Below, in pieces: positions 22,912 to 32,177 of a stretch of 45,896 nt of DNA (its first letter is position 1; each line of letters opens with the position of its first letter). A program made the position numbers and the translations under genes. The stretch is taken from assembly GCA_947626795.1 (NCBI GenBank), contig CANQTH010000014.1, forward strand, positions 1 through 45,896, in the 5' to 3' direction. Source of the stretch: an uncultured Lachnospiraceae bacterium (GTDB lineage: Bacteria > Bacillota > Clostridia > Lachnospirales > Lachnospiraceae). The notes under the pieces were generated by a model. The model had not been told where the DNA came from and ran no database searches. It saw only the letters and a list, made by a program, of their open reading frames with translations.

Positions 22912-24411
22912 ATGAAGTTACAAAAAAATTACAAATTTTGGTTCTGCACTGGATCCCAGGACCTGTATGGGGACGAGTGCCTGAAAAATGTGGCGGAGCA
23001 TTCACGGATCATCGTAGAACAGTTGAACAAGTCCGGCGTGCTTCCGTTTGAGGTAGTCTTGAAGCCGACGCTGATCACGAACGAAGTGATCCGCAAGACC
23101 TTTAACGAGGCGAATATTGACGAGGAGTGCGCGGGCGTCATCGTATGGTGCCACACATTCTCTCCGGCAAAGTCCTGGATCTTAGGGCTTCAGGAATACC
23201 GCAAGCCGCTTCTCCACTTACATACGCAGTTCAACGAGGAGATCCCGTACGATACCATCGACATGGATTTCATGAATGAGAACCAGTCCGCGCACGGCGA
23301 CCGTGAGTGGGGCCATATGGTGACGCGCATGGGCATCGAGCGCAAGGTTGTGGTTGGCCACTGGACCAGCAAGGAAGTGCAGGAGAAGATCGCTTCCTGG
23401 ATGCGTACGGCGATCGGCATCGTGGAGAGCAGCCATGTGCGCGTAATGCGCGTGGCGGACAATATGCGCAACGTAGCGGTTACGGAAGGCGACAAGGTAG
23501 AGGCTCAGTTGAAGTTCGGCTGGGAAGTGGACGCATATCCGGTAAACGAGATCGCGGAGGCTGTCGCGGCTGTTTCCGAATCCGACACGAACGCGCTTGT
23601 TGACGAGTATTATGACAAATACGAGATTCTCTTAGAGGGCAGGGACGCGGATGAGTTCAAGAAGCACGTAGCCGTACAGGCGCAGATCGAGATCGGGTTC
23701 GAGCGTTTCCTGGAAGAGAAGAATTATCAGGCGATCGTTACGCACTTCGGCGACCTGGGCGCATTGAAGCAGCTTCCGGGCCTCGCGATCCAGCGGCTGA
23801 TGGAGAAGGGCTACGGATTCGGCGCGGAAGGCGACTGGAAGGTTGCGGCTATGGTCCGCGTGATGAAGCTGATGACCGCCGGCATGAAGGACGCGAAGGG
23901 CACGTCCATGTTAGAGGACTACACATACAACTTAGTGCCGGGCAAGGAAGGCATCCTGCAGGCGCATATGCTGGAGATCTGCCCGACGATCGCGGACGGC
24001 CCGATCAGCATTAAGTGCCAGCCGCTCTCCATGGGCGACAGGGAAGATCCGGCGCGTCTTGTATTTACGGCGAAGGAAGGCACGGGCATCGCGACGTCCC
24101 TGATTGACTTAGGCGACCGCTTCCGCCTGCTGATCAACACGGTAGAGTGCAAGAAGACGGAGAAGCCGATGCCGAAGCTCCCGGTAGCGACCGCATTCTG
24201 GACGCCGCAGCCGAACCTGACGGTTGGCGCGGAAGCATGGATCTTAGCGGGCGGCGCGCACCATACGGCGTTCACCTACGACCTGACGGCGGAGCAGATG
24301 GGCGACTGGGCAGCGGCTATGGGCATTGAGGCGGTTTACATCGACAATAATACCAATATCCGCGACTTTAAGAAAGACCTGATGTTAGGGAACGTTGTAT
24401 TTGGAAAATAA
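22912..24411 (+). CDS. araA: L-arabinose isomerase
   Basis: Isomerises L-arabinose to L-ribulose with Mn2+. The 499-residue protein is the full family length. It starts FWFCTGSQDLYG and has VIVWCHTFSPAKSWI, the catalytic Glu/His set around FGAEGDWK and MLEICPTIADGP, and the metal-site segment GGAHHTAF near the end. The ATG follows AATAGGAGGTCATGAC. It heads an operon of six enzymes ending at araD. The DNA is unusually clean with few rare codons, as expected of a strongly expressed gene. Confidence 0.96.
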   Translation: MKLQKNYKFWFCTGSQDLYGDECLKNVAEHSRIIVEQLNKSGVLPFEVVLKPTLITNEVIRKTFNEANIDEECAGVIVWCHTFSPAKSWILGLQEYRKPLLHLHTQFNEEIPYDTIDMDFMNENQSAHGDREWGHMVTRMGIERKVVVGHWTSKEVQEKIASWMRTAIGIVESSHVRVMRVADNMRNVAVTEGDKVEAQLKFGWEVDAYPVNEIAEAVAAVSESDTNALVDEYYDKYEILLEGRDADEFKKHVAVQAQIEIGFERFLEEKNYQAIVTHFGDLGALKQLPGLAIQRLMEKGYGFGAEGDWKVAAMVRVMKLMTAGMKDAKGTSMLEDYTYNLVPGKEGILQAHMLEICPTIADGPISIKCQPLSMGDREDPARLVFTAKEGTGIATSLIDLGDRFRLLINTVECKKTEKPMPKLPVATAFWTPQPNLTVGAEAWILAGGAHHTAFTYDLTAEQMGDWAAAMGIEAVYIDNNTNIRDFKKDLMLGNVVFGK

Positions 24412-24429
24412 GAAAGCGAGGAAGCGGGA

Positions 24430-25083
24430 ATGAGATTTTTTATCGATACAGCCAATGTGGAAGATATCCGTAAAGCAAATGACATGGGAGTGATTTGCGG
24501 GGTGACGACGAACCCGTCCCTGATCGCGAAAGAGGGCAGGGATTTCAACGAGGTGATCAAAGAGATTACGACCATCGTGGACGGACCTATCAGCGGCGAA
24601 GTCAAGGCGACGACCGTAGATGCAGAAGGCATGGTGAAGGAGGGACGCGAGATCGCGGCGATCCATCCCAATATGATTGTGAAAATTCCAATGACCGCGG
24701 AAGGCTTAAAGGCGGTGAAGATCCTGTCGTCGGAAGGCATCAAGACGAACGTGACGCTGATCTTCACTGTGAACCAGGCGCTTTTGGCAGCAAGGGCGGG
24801 GGCGACGTACGTCTCCCCGTTCCTGGGCCGCCTGGACGACGTCAATCAGAGGGGCGTCGGCTTGATCGAGGATATCGCCCTGATTTTTCAGAATTACGGG
24901 CTGGAGACGGAGATCATAGCGGCGAGCATACGCAACCCCATCCATGTGACGGAATGCGCGCTTGCGGGCGCGGATATCGCGACTGTACCATACGCGGTGA
25001 TCGAGCAGATGACGAAGCACCCGATGACGGATATCGGGATCGCGAAGTTCCAGAAAGATTACAGGGCAGTTTTTGGCGATTGA
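24430..25083 (+). CDS. Transaldolase, fructose-6-phosphate aldolase type
   Basis: A small class-I aldolase of the TalC/FSA family. It transfers dihydroxyacetone units between sugar phosphates, or cleaves fructose-6-phosphate. The 217-residue TIM barrel has [16 protein letters not shown] and [14 protein letters not shown], the Schiff-base lysine in MIVKIPMT (near residue 86), and SPFLGRLDD. With split transketolase next to it the transaldolase role is the better guess. It starts 18 bases after araA with GAAAGCGAGGAAGCGGG as ribosome site. Confidence 0.9.
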   Translation: MRFFIDTANVEDIRKANDMGVICGVTTNPSLIAKEGRDFNEVIKEITTIVDGPISGEVKATTVDAEGMVKEGREIAAIHPNMIVKIPMTAEGLKAVKILSSEGIKTNVTLIFTVNQALLAARAGATYVSPFLGRLDDVNQRGVGLIEDIALIFQNYGLETEIIAASIRNPIHVTECALAGADIATVPYAVIEQMTKHPMTDIGIAKFQKDYRAVFGD

Positions 25084-25116
25084 TAGTTTAGTGAAAAAGG
25101 TAAAGGAGACATTTTC

Positions 25117-25956
25117 ATGGATAATTTAGAACTTCAGAAAGCGGCCAATGAGATACGAAAAGGTATCGTGACGGCTGTCCATGCCGCAAAGGCAGGGCAT
25201 CCCGGCGGATCGCTCTCATCGGCGGACGTATATACTTATCTTTATTTTGAAGAAATGAACATAGACCCGAAGGATCCGAAGAAGGCGGACCGCGACCGTT
25301 TCGTCCTCTCGAAAGGCCATACGGCGCCAGGGCTTTATTCCACGCTCGCGAACCGCGGCTTTTTCCCGGTTGAGGACTTGAAGACGCTGCGCCAGATCGG
25401 CTCCCACCTGCAGGGGCATCCGTGCCTGCAGCATACGCCGGGCATCGATATGTCCAGCGGCTCCTTGGGACAGGGGATCTCCGCTGCGGTCGGGATGGCT
25501 TTATCCGCAAAATTGAGCAATGACAGCTATCGCGTCTATACGCTTTTGGGCGACGGCGAGATCCAGGAAGGGCAGGTATGGGAAGCGTCCATGTTCGCAG
25601 GCCACAGGAAGTTAGACAATCTCGTGGTCATCGTGGACAACAACGGGCTGCAGATCGACGGCAAGATCGACGACGTATGCTCGCCTTATCCGATCGACGA
25701 GAAGTTCAAGGCGTTCAATTTCCATGTGATCAACGTCGCGGACGGGAATGATTTCGACCAGCTCCGCGCGGCCTTCAAGGAGGCAAGGGAGACAAAGGGG
25801 ATGCCGACCGCCATCGTCATGAAGACGGTGAAGGGGAAAGGCGTGTCCTACATGGAGAACCAGGCCGGATGGCATGGGAAGGCCCCGAACGACGAGGAAT
25901 ATGCAATCGCAATGGAAGAATTAGAGAAAGCAGGTGAAGCATTATGCCAGAAGTAA
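25117..25956 (+). CDS. Transketolase, N-terminal subunit
   Basis: The ThDP-binding half of a split transketolase that interconverts pentose and triose/hexose phosphates. The 279-residue protein has GHPGGSLSSAD, the GDGE(27-residue)N cofactor motif beginning LLGDGEIQEGQVWEA and ending IVDNNGLQ, and GHTAPGLYS. It overlaps the C-terminal subunit by 13 bases, so the two are co-translated. The ATG follows AAAAAGGTAAAGGAG. The split form is usual in Clostridia. Confidence 0.95.
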   Translation: MDNLELQKAANEIRKGIVTAVHAAKAGHPGGSLSSADVYTYLYFEEMNIDPKDPKKADRDRFVLSKGHTAPGLYSTLANRGFFPVEDLKTLRQIGSHLQGHPCLQHTPGIDMSSGSLGQGISAAVGMALSAKLSNDSYRVYTLLGDGEIQEGQVWEASMFAGHRKLDNLVVIVDNNGLQIDGKIDDVCSPYPIDEKFKAFNFHVINVADGNDFDQLRAAFKEARETKGMPTAIVMKTVKGKGVSYMENQAGWHGKAPNDEEYAIAMEELEKAGEALCQK

Positions 25957-26888
25957 AGAAAATCGCGACCAGGGACAGCTATGGGAACGCATTGGTAGAG
26001 TTGGGAAAAGAACATGAGAATCTGGTAGTATTGGATGCTGACCTTGCAGCGGCAACCAAGACCGGAGTATTTAAGAAGGCATTCCCGGAAAGGCACATTG
26101 ACTGCGGGATCGCGGAGTGCAACATGATGGGGATCGCGGCAGGCATCGCGACGACGGGGAAGGTGCCGTTCGTAAGCTCTTTCGCCATGTTCGCAGCAGG
26201 CAGGGCGTTCGAGCAGGTAAGGAACTCCGTGGGGTATCCGCATCTGAACGTGAAGATCGGGGCGACCCACGCGGGGATCTCCGTAGGGGAAGACGGGGCG
26301 ACCCACCAGTGCAACGAGGATATCGCGCTGATGCGGACGATCCCGGGCATGACGGTGATCAACCCATCCGACGACGTGGAGGCGAAGGCGGCCGTTCAGG
26401 CGGCTTATGAGATAGACGGCCCGGTATATTTACGGTTCGGGCGTCTTGCCGTTCCGGTGATCAACGACAGGCCGGATTATAAATTTGAAGTGGGGAAAGG
26501 CGTTCTTTTAAGGGAAGGGACAGACGTTACGATCGTGGCGACAGGGCTTTGCGTGGGGGCGTCCCTGGAAGCTGCGGAGAAGCTCGCGGCGGACGGGATC
26601 AACGCGGAGGTCATCAACATCCATACGATCAAGCCGTTAGACGAGGAGATCATCCTCAATTCCGCGAAGAAGACCGGGAAGGTAGTCACAGCGGAAGAGC
26701 ATTCCATCATTGGGGGATTGGGAAGCGCGGTATGCGACTGCCTCAGCGCGAAAGCACCGACCCCGGTATGCAAGATCGGCGTGAACGACGTGTACGGGGA
26801 ATCCGGCCCGGCAGTGAAGCTGCTTGAGAAATATGGGCTTGACGCGCAGGGCATTTACGCGAAGGTAAAGGAATTTGCAAAGGCATAG
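25944..26888 (+). CDS. Transketolase, C-terminal subunit
   Basis: Completes the transketolase. The 314-residue protein contains the pyrimidine-binding domain (FVSSFAMFAAGRAFEQVRNS, with CGIAECNMMGIAAG holding the catalytic Glu) and the C-terminal domain with VTAEEHSIIGGLGSAV. It starts inside the end of the N-terminal gene. 1-deoxyxylulose-5-phosphate synthase is similar in fold, but the partner gene shows this is transketolase. Confidence 0.95.
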   Translation: MPEVKKIATRDSYGNALVELGKEHENLVVLDADLAAATKTGVFKKAFPERHIDCGIAECNMMGIAAGIATTGKVPFVSSFAMFAAGRAFEQVRNSVGYPHLNVKIGATHAGISVGEDGATHQCNEDIALMRTIPGMTVINPSDDVEAKAAVQAAYEIDGPVYLRFGRLAVPVINDRPDYKFEVGKGVLLREGTDVTIVATGLCVGASLEAAEKLAADGINAEVINIHTIKPLDEEIILNSAKKTGKVVTAEEHSIIGGLGSAVCDCLSAKAPTPVCKIGVNDVYGESGPAVKLLEKYGLDAQGIYAKVKEFAKA

Positions 26889-26909
26889 AAGGTTGGAGGA
26901 ATTTTTAAT

Positions 26910-28511
26910 ATGGACAAGAACCGTATCATAGAAGATATTCAGAATGGGAAGACCGCCCTCGGGATTGAGTTCGGCTCGACCAGGATCAAGGCCATCCTGA
27001 CGGGGAGCGACAATGTCCCGATCGCATCCGGGGCGCACGACTGGGAGAACCAGTACGAGAACCACATCTGGACCTACAGCCTGGACGCGATCTGGAACGG
27101 CCTGCAGGACTGCTATGCGAAGATGGCGGAGGACGTCAAGGCGCAGTACGGCGTGACCCTGGAGACGGTCGGCGCGCTTGGCTTCAGCGCGATGATGCAC
27201 GGCTATATGGCATTTGACAAGGACGGGGAGCTTCTTGTTCCGTTCCGTACCTGGCGGAATACCATTACGGAAGAAGCGTCTAAGAAGCTGACGGAGGTAT
27301 TCCAGTTCAACATTCCGCAGCGGTGGAGCATCGCCCATCTGTACCAGGCAATCCTGAATAAAGAAGAACACGTAAGCTCGATCGCGTATTTCACGACGCT
27401 TGCGGGCTATGTGCATTGGAAGCTGACCGGGGAGCAGGTATTAGGCGTAGGCGAGGCCTCCGGTATGTTCCCGATCGACATTGCGACGAAGGATTTTGAC
27501 AAGAAGATGATGGGGCAGTTCAACGACCTGGTAGCGTCCGAGAATTTCCCGTGGAAGCTTGAGGACATCATCCCGAAGGTGTTGGTCGCGGGCGAGAAGG
27601 CAGGGACGCTTACGGAAGAAGGCGCGAAGCTATTGGACGTAAGCGGCAACTTGAAGGCAGGCGTTCCGCTCTGCCCGCCGGAAGGCGACGCGGGGACGGG
27701 CATGACGGCGACCAAGAGCGTAGAGAAGCGTACCGGGAATGTTTCCGCTGGGACGTCCGTATTTGCGATGGCGGTGCTTGAGGACAATCTGAAGAAGGTG
27801 CATCCGGAGATCGACCTTGTGACGACCCCGGACGGGAGCCTGGTGGCGATGGTCCATTGCAACAACTGCACGTCGGATCTGAACGCATGGGTCAACCTGT
27901 TCAAAGAGTTTGCGGAGAATTTCGGCGTGGAAGTCGATATGACGAAGCTGTTCTCCGTCTTGTACAACAAGGCACTGGAAGGCGACGCGGACTGCGGCGG
28001 GCTGCTGGCGTACAACTATTTCTCAGGGGAGCATGTGACCGGGTTCGAGGAAGGGCGGCCGCTCTTCGTGCGCACGCCGGACAGCAAGTTCAACCTCGCG
28101 AACTTTATGCGCGTGCATCTGTTCACGGCTCTGGGCGCGTTGAAGACGGGCCTGGACATCCTGATGAAGGAAGAGAATGTCAAGCTGGACGTGCTGATGG
28201 GCCATGGCGGGCTGTTCAAGACGAAAGGCGTTGGGCAGAAGATCATGGCGGCGGCTGTCAATACCCCGGTTTCCGTTATGGAGACGGCTGGGGAAGGCGG
28301 CGCCTGGGGGATCGCCCTGCTGGCTTCTTATATGTTGAACAAGGCGGACGGTGAGACGTTGTCCCAGTATCTTGAGGATAAGGTATTTGCGGGGCAGGAA
28401 AGCGTCACGTTAGAGCCGGACGCGAAAGACGTGGAAGGGTTCGACGTATTCATCAAGCGTTACAGCGAAGGCCTCCCGATCGAGCGGGCAGCCGTTGATT
28501 CTTTGAAATAA
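26910..28511 (+). CDS. FGGY-family pentulokinase, probably L-ribulokinase
   Basis: Phosphorylates a pentulose with ATP. The 533-residue protein has the FGGY N-domain ([14 protein letters not shown], residues 15-28) and [27 protein letters not shown] and [10 protein letters not shown] lie in the middle, and the C-domain phosphate motif [14 protein letters not shown] near residue 430. It is not the classical AraB, being nearer to other clostridial FGGY kinases. Its place between araA and araD makes L-ribulose the likely substrate; xylulose cannot be excluded. A ribosome site GAAGGTTGGAGGAA precedes the ATG. Confidence 0.85.
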   Translation: MDKNRIIEDIQNGKTALGIEFGSTRIKAILTGSDNVPIASGAHDWENQYENHIWTYSLDAIWNGLQDCYAKMAEDVKAQYGVTLETVGALGFSAMMHGYMAFDKDGELLVPFRTWRNTITEEASKKLTEVFQFNIPQRWSIAHLYQAILNKEEHVSSIAYFTTLAGYVHWKLTGEQVLGVGEASGMFPIDIATKDFDKKMMGQFNDLVASENFPWKLEDIIPKVLVAGEKAGTLTEEGAKLLDVSGNLKAGVPLCPPEGDAGTGMTATKSVEKRTGNVSAGTSVFAMAVLEDNLKKVHPEIDLVTTPDGSLVAMVHCNNCTSDLNAWVNLFKEFAENFGVEVDMTKLFSVLYNKALEGDADCGGLLAYNYFSGEHVTGFEEGRPLFVRTPDSKFNLANFMRVHLFTALGALKTGLDILMKEENVKLDVLMGHGGLFKTKGVGQKIMAAAVNTPVSVMETAGEGGAWGIALLASYMLNKADGETLSQYLEDKVFAGQESVTLEPDAKDVEGFDVFIKRYSEGLPIERAAVDSLK

Positions 28512-28523
28512 AAGCAAATGTCA

Positions 28524-28553
28524 GGATACCCCGCAGCTTGCTGCGGGGTATCC
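28524..28553 (+). other. Hairpin after the pentulokinase gene
   Basis: 13-bp arms GGATACCCCGCAG and CTGCGGGGTATCC with loop CTTG. No T run follows, so it is more likely a processing or stability element than a terminator. Confidence 0.6.
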
Positions 28554-28560
28554 ATGCACT

Positions 28561-28760
28561 GGAGCGGGGCCGCGCGTGATGCGCGGAAAAAGACATATGC
28601 AGGAGCAGGGCCGCGCCATGCGCGGGAAAAGACTTATGCAGGAGCGGGGCCGCGCGTGATGCGCGGGAAAAGACTTATGCAGGAGCAGGGCCGCGCCATA
28701 CGCGGGAAAAGACTTATGCAGGAGCGGGCGCGCGTGATGCGCATGAAAAGATATGTGCGG
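28561..28760 (+). repeat. Alternating 41/39-bp tandem repeat before araD
   Basis: Five units start at 28561, 28602, 28641, 28682 and 28721. Type A (41 bp) contains GGGGCCGCGCGTGATGCGCG, type B (39 bp) contains GGGCCGCGCCATGCGCGGG; the order is A-B-A-B-A'. All carry a GCGCG-type hairpin and GAAAAGACTTATGCA. Spacers are absent, so it is not a CRISPR array. No supported coding region crosses it, as the frame shifts between units. Confidence 0.9.
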
Positions 28761-28802
28761 CCTGAGATATTAATGATATAGAAGAAATAGGGAGGGAACG
28801 TG

Positions 28803-29504
28803 ATGTTAGAAGAACTGAAGAAAGCGGTATACGAAGCGAATATGGATCTGCCCCGTTATGGGCTTGTGACCTTTACCTGGGGGAATGTCAGCGGCATCGA
28901 CCGGGAAAAGGGCTTGTTTGTCATCAAGCCGAGCGGCGTGGATTATGATAAGTTAAAGCCGGAAGATATGGTAGTCATCGATCTGGAAGGGAATAAGGTG
29001 GAGGGGCGTTACAACCCGTCTTCGGATACAGCGACCCATTTGGAACTGTATAAGGCGTTCCCGGAGATCGGCGGCGTCGTGCATACGCATTCTTCCTATG
29101 CGACGAGCTGGGCGCAGGCAGGCAGGAGCATTCCGTGCTATGGCACGACCCATGCCGATTATATGTACGGGGAGATCCCGTGCGTGCGCTGCTTGACGAA
29201 GGAAGAGATCGAGGGCGCGTATGAAGAGAATACCGGGCATCTGATCGTCGATTCCTTCAAGGCGATGGATAAGGACGTGATGGCGGTTCCGGCGGTATTG
29301 TGCAAGAACCATGGGCCGTTCGCATGGGGCAAGGACGCGCATGAGGCCGTCCACAACGCGGTTGTCCTCGAAGAGGTCGCGAAGATGGCATACCGGGCGG
29401 AGACGATCAACCCGCGGATCCAGCCGGCTCCGCAGGAATTGCAGGATAAGCATTATTACAGGAAGCATGGCGCGAATGCGTATTATGGGCAGAAGGAAGA
29501 GTAG
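28803..29504 (+). CDS. araD: L-ribulose-5-phosphate 4-epimerase
   Basis: Turns L-ribulose-5-phosphate into D-xylulose-5-phosphate, the link to transketolase. The 233-residue class-II aldolase-fold protein has [24 protein letters not shown], the zinc-binding VVHTHSSYA and the C-terminal KNHGPFAWG. The ATG at 28803 is six bases from GGAGGGAACG; a GTG at 28800 is adjacent. It is separated from the rest of the operon by the tandem repeat but probably belongs to it. Confidence 0.95.
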   Translation: MLEELKKAVYEANMDLPRYGLVTFTWGNVSGIDREKGLFVIKPSGVDYDKLKPEDMVVIDLEGNKVEGRYNPSSDTATHLELYKAFPEIGGVVHTHSSYATSWAQAGRSIPCYGTTHADYMYGEIPCVRCLTKEEIEGAYEENTGHLIVDSFKAMDKDVMAVPAVLCKNHGPFAWGKDAHEAVHNAVVLEEVAKMAYRAETINPRIQPAPQELQDKHYYRKHGANAYYGQKEE

Positions 29505-29519
29505 AGGGCGCTATTATTT

Positions 29520-29563
29520 AAGAGAGAAAAAGGGATGCCGCGCGGCATCCCTTTTTCTCTCTT
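29520..29563. terminator. 44-bp perfect palindrome between araD and the purine permease
   Basis: AGAGAGAAAAAGGGATGCCG and its exact complement, centre at 29541/29542. A-rich and T-rich flanks make it a bidirectional intrinsic terminator for the two convergent genes. Confidence 0.92.
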
Positions 29564-29598
29564 TCATGAATGCGCGAAGCACATTCTTTTTTCTATTC

Positions 29599-30966
29599 TT
29601 ATAAGAAAATATACTTCAAGATGAATACGACGGTCAGGATGTACATCAGCACGCTGATCTTCTTTTCCTTTGCCTTCCCGGTGATCAGGTTGATCAAAGT
29701 CCAGGAAATGACGCCGATCGCGATGCCTTCGGAAATGCTGTAAGCGAGCGGCATCGTGATGATGCACAGGAAAGCCGGGATCGCGTCCGTCATGTCTTCA
29801 AAGTCGATCTTTGCGACGGAACCCATCATGTAGAATCCGACGATGATCAGCGCCGGGGCGATGGCAAACGACGGGATGCTCAAAAACAGCGGCGAGAAGA
29901 CAATGGATAACAGGAACAGGACCGCCGTCGTAAGGGCCGTAAGCCCGGTGCGGCCGCCTTCCGTCACGCCGGAAGCGCTCTCGACGTAAGTCGTCGTCGT
30001 GGACGTGCCGAAGACCGCGCCGACGGAGGTCGCGATGGCGTCGGATAAAAGCGCGGGTTTGATGCGCGGCAGCTTGCCGTCTTTGTCCAGCATATCCGCT
30101 TTGGAAGACACGCCGATCAAAGTCCCGATCGTGTCAAACATATCTACGAACAGGAATGAGAACATGATAACGATGAAATCGCCGATCTTGACAGCCCCGA
30201 AGTCCGCGGTGAACACAGCCCCGAAAGTCTTGGAGAAAGAAGAGAAGTCCAGGCTGACGATCCCGGAAGGGATCACGGAGTACATGCCGGCATCGGGAGA
30301 CGGCACGTAGATGCCTGCCAGCTCGCAGAGGATGCCAAGAACCCAGGTGGCAAGGATGCCGATCAGGATGCCGCCCTTGACGCGCTTTACCAAGAGGATG
30401 GCGGTGATCAGGACGCCGACTAAGGCAAGGATGGCGCCCACGCCGACCGAGTGGAACGTCTCGCCTTTGAACGTCTGGTAAGTGAGCAGGGTGGAATCAC
30501 TGTTCACGATGAGCTTCGCGTCCTGCAGGCCGATAAAGGCGATGAACAGGCCGATGCCTACGCTGACGGCTGATTTCAGGGTGGAAGGGATCGCGTTGAA
30601 GATCGCCTCGCGCACATTCGTTAAGGATAAGATAATGAAGATGATGCCCTCGACGAATACGGCGAGCAGGGCGATCTGCCAGGAGTACCCCATCCCGATG
30701 ACTACCGTGTAGGCAAAATAGGCGTTCAGGCCCATGCCCGGGGCAAGCGCGAACGGGTAGTTCGCAAGGAGCGCCATAAGGAGCGTCCCGACAAATGACG
30801 CGAGCGCGGTGGCGATCAGGATGGCGTTCTTATCCATCCCGGTCTCGGACAGGATGTTCGGGTTCACGGCAAGGATGTACGCCATGGTCATGAACGTCGT
30901 GACCCCGGCGACGATCTCCGTCCGCAGCGTCGTGTTGTTTTCTTTCAGTTTGAAAAGTTTTTCCAT
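29599..30966 (-). CDS. NCS2/AzgA-type purine permease
   Basis: Imports hypoxanthine, guanine or a similar base. The 455-residue protein has about 12-13 membrane segments. It starts MEKLFKLKENNTTLRTEIVA, followed by GVTTFMTMAYILAVNP, the AzgA/PbuG family signature, and FGTSTTTTYVESASGVTEGG lies in the conserved loop near 320. The ATG at 30966 is backed by AGGAGGAATTTTTG; a TTG immediately upstream adds one residue. I saw no purine riboswitch in the leader. It converges on araD and diverges from the HPr-like gene. Confidence 0.93.
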   Translation of the reverse strand: MEKLFKLKENNTTLRTEIVAGVTTFMTMAYILAVNPNILSETGMDKNAILIATALASFVGTLLMALLANYPFALAPGMGLNAYFAYTVVIGMGYSWQIALLAVFVEGIIFIILSLTNVREAIFNAIPSTLKSAVSVGIGLFIAFIGLQDAKLIVNSDSTLLTYQTFKGETFHSVGVGAILALVGVLITAILLVKRVKGGILIGILATWVLGILCELAGIYVPSPDAGMYSVIPSGIVSLDFSSFSKTFGAVFTADFGAVKIGDFIVIMFSFLFVDMFDTIGTLIGVSSKADMLDKDGKLPRIKPALLSDAIATSVGAVFGTSTTTTYVESASGVTEGGRTGLTALTTAVLFLLSIVFSPLFLSIPSFAIAPALIIVGFYMMGSVAKIDFEDMTDAIPAFLCIITMPLAYSISEGIAIGVISWTLINLITGKAKEKKISVLMYILTVVFILKYIFL

Positions 30967-31262
30967 CAAAAATTCCTCCTTTTTCTGAGTGGTTGTATGT
31001 AAAACTCTGCTGCTGGAAATAATGATACCATATTAGCCGCAAAAAAGCTATTTTTTTATGGCAGTTCAAATTTTCAATTTTTTAATCTTTTCAGAATGGG
31101 AAAATGCTTAGTATATAGGAAGAAATTCCAAAGCGGGCGCATTTGGGCGGAAGAGGGGGGCGCCCAGGTTAAAAATTTAATGGAAAAGGCAAAAAAGTGT
31201 TCATTTTTTTTTGGATAAAAACCGTTCTTTCGTTGAAAATTAACAGTTTTTAAGAAAAGCAC
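30967..31262. other. Intergenic region without recognised gene
   Basis: About 300 AT-rich bases between the divergent permease and HPr-like genes. A GC-rich block near 31135-31170 (GGGCGCATTTGGGCGG with downstream GGGCGCCC) could form a hairpin. Runs of A and T (31201-31215) suggest a promoter or bent DNA. No riboswitch is recognised. Confidence 0.5.
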
Positions 31263-31291
31263 TTGAAAAAAAAGAGCAATTGGAGTATATT
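31263..31291 (+). promoter_or_regulatory. Promoter of the HPr-like/DUF6465 genes
   Basis: TTGAAA at 31263-31268, 17 bases, TATATT at 31286-31291. Confidence 0.75.
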
Positions 31292-31351
31292 TGTCCATGG
31301 CAGAGATATGAGGAACATGAGAACAGTTAGGTCAAAGCGGTACGGCAGTAC

Positions 31352-31377
31352 ATGAGGAGATAAGATGAGGAGATAAG
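31352..31377 (+). repeat. Duplicated ribosome site, 13 bp twice
   Basis: ATGAGGAGATAAG occurs at 31352-31364 and again at 31365-31377. Each copy carries a GAGGAG ribosome site and an ATG; the second site leads to the ATG at 31378. Confidence 0.8.
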
Positions 31378-31632
31378 ATGAGCGGGAAGAAGATTATTGT
31401 ATCTGATGTGGCGAAAGAGTACAGCAATCCAATTGCAGAGTTAGTACAGGTCGCGTGTCGGTTTGACAGCGAGATCCGATTGGAGAACAATGAAGCGCGA
31501 ATCAATGCAAAGAGTATCATGGGAATCATGGCATTTAATCCGTCAAAGGGAATGACTGTAAATATAGTGGCTGATGGAAGCGATGAAGAAGAAGCTTTAT
31601 TGGCAATGGAAAAGTTTTTGGTATGTCAATAA
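31378..31632 (+). CDS. HPr-like protein lacking His15
   Basis: An 84-residue HPr-fold protein. NAKSIMGIM places S46 exactly where HPr kinase phosphorylates HPr, and the C-terminal TVNIVADGSDEEEALLAM matches the family. The active-site loop GLHARP is replaced by EYSNP, so position 15 is Tyr and Arg17 is Asn. It cannot accept phosphate from enzyme I in the usual way. This parallels Crh of Bacillus (Gln15), which acts only in CcpA-type catabolite control. The ATG follows GAGGAGATAAG. It leads a two-gene unit. Confidence 0.88.
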   Translation: MSGKKIIVSDVAKEYSNPIAELVQVACRFDSEIRLENNEARINAKSIMGIMAFNPSKGMTVNIVADGSDEEEALLAMEKFLVCQ

Positions 31633-31657
31633 AAAGAATCTAGGAGGAGAGAGAGAA

Positions 31658-32143
31658 ATGGAAAACAAAGCAACGAAAGTAACCCCCGAAAAAGTAACTT
31701 CAACGAAAGCAGCAGCCGTAAAAGAGGACATTTCCGTAAAAGCGGCAAGCCCGGCGGTTTCCGTAAAGGAGACGAAGGAAGCGGCGAAACCGGGAAGGCC
31801 GGCGGCGGAGCCGAAGAAAGAAGCGGTGAAGGCGGCGGAAGAGCCGAAGAAAGAAGCGGTAAAGGCGGCGGAAGAGCCGAAGAAAGAGACGGCAAGGAAG
31901 ACGCCCGGAAGGAAGAGGGGCCCGGCGAAGAAAAAGGAAGTAGAGAAAGTGGAAGAGATCTACGTGCAGTTTGGCGGGAGCGAGATCCTGACAAAGGATA
32001 TCGTGGCAAAAGCAAAACAGGATTACGTAGCGGACGGGCATCGCGAGTCTTCGATCAAGACGCTTCGGGTGTACCTCAAGCCGGAAGAGGGGATGGCTTA
32101 TTATGTCATCAACGATAAGTTCTCCGGCAGCATGGGGATGTAA
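31658..32143 (+). CDS. Basic, DUF6465-like protein
   Basis: A 161-residue protein with a long low-complexity N-terminus (residues 1-95, Lys/Ala/Glu/Pro). It contains the tandem unit PKKEAVKAAEE three times and an RKTPGRKRGPAKKKE stretch resembling an H1- or AT-hook-like DNA-binding tail. The C-terminal 65 residues (IYVQFGGSEILTKDIVAKAK, then QDYVADGHRESSIKTLRVYL and VINDKFSGSMGM) look like the DUF6465 domain of Lachnospiraceae. Its role is unknown; nucleoid binding is a guess. TAGGAGGAGAG lies before the ATG at 31658. It follows the HPr-like gene by 25 bases. Confidence 0.8.
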   Translation: MENKATKVTPEKVTSTKAAAVKEDISVKAASPAVSVKETKEAAKPGRPAAEPKKEAVKAAEEPKKEAVKAAEEPKKETARKTPGRKRGPAKKKEVEKVEEIYVQFGGSEILTKDIVAKAKQDYVADGHRESSIKTLRVYLKPEEGMAYYVINDKFSGSMGM

Positions 32144-32177
32144 GAAAGCAGGAAGATGAGGCGCAAGGCCTTTGTTG

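Noticed and set aside
28561-28760. CRISPR array
   Set aside because: Units are contiguous and all alike, without unique spacers, and no cas gene is near.
28518-28781. Open frame across the tandem repeat before araD
   Set aside because: The unit length changes between 41 and 39 bp, so the peptide shifts between repeat phases, and no ribosome site precedes it.
30967-31262. Purine riboswitch before the purine permease
   Set aside because: No three-way junction with the expected conserved loops was seen in the leader.
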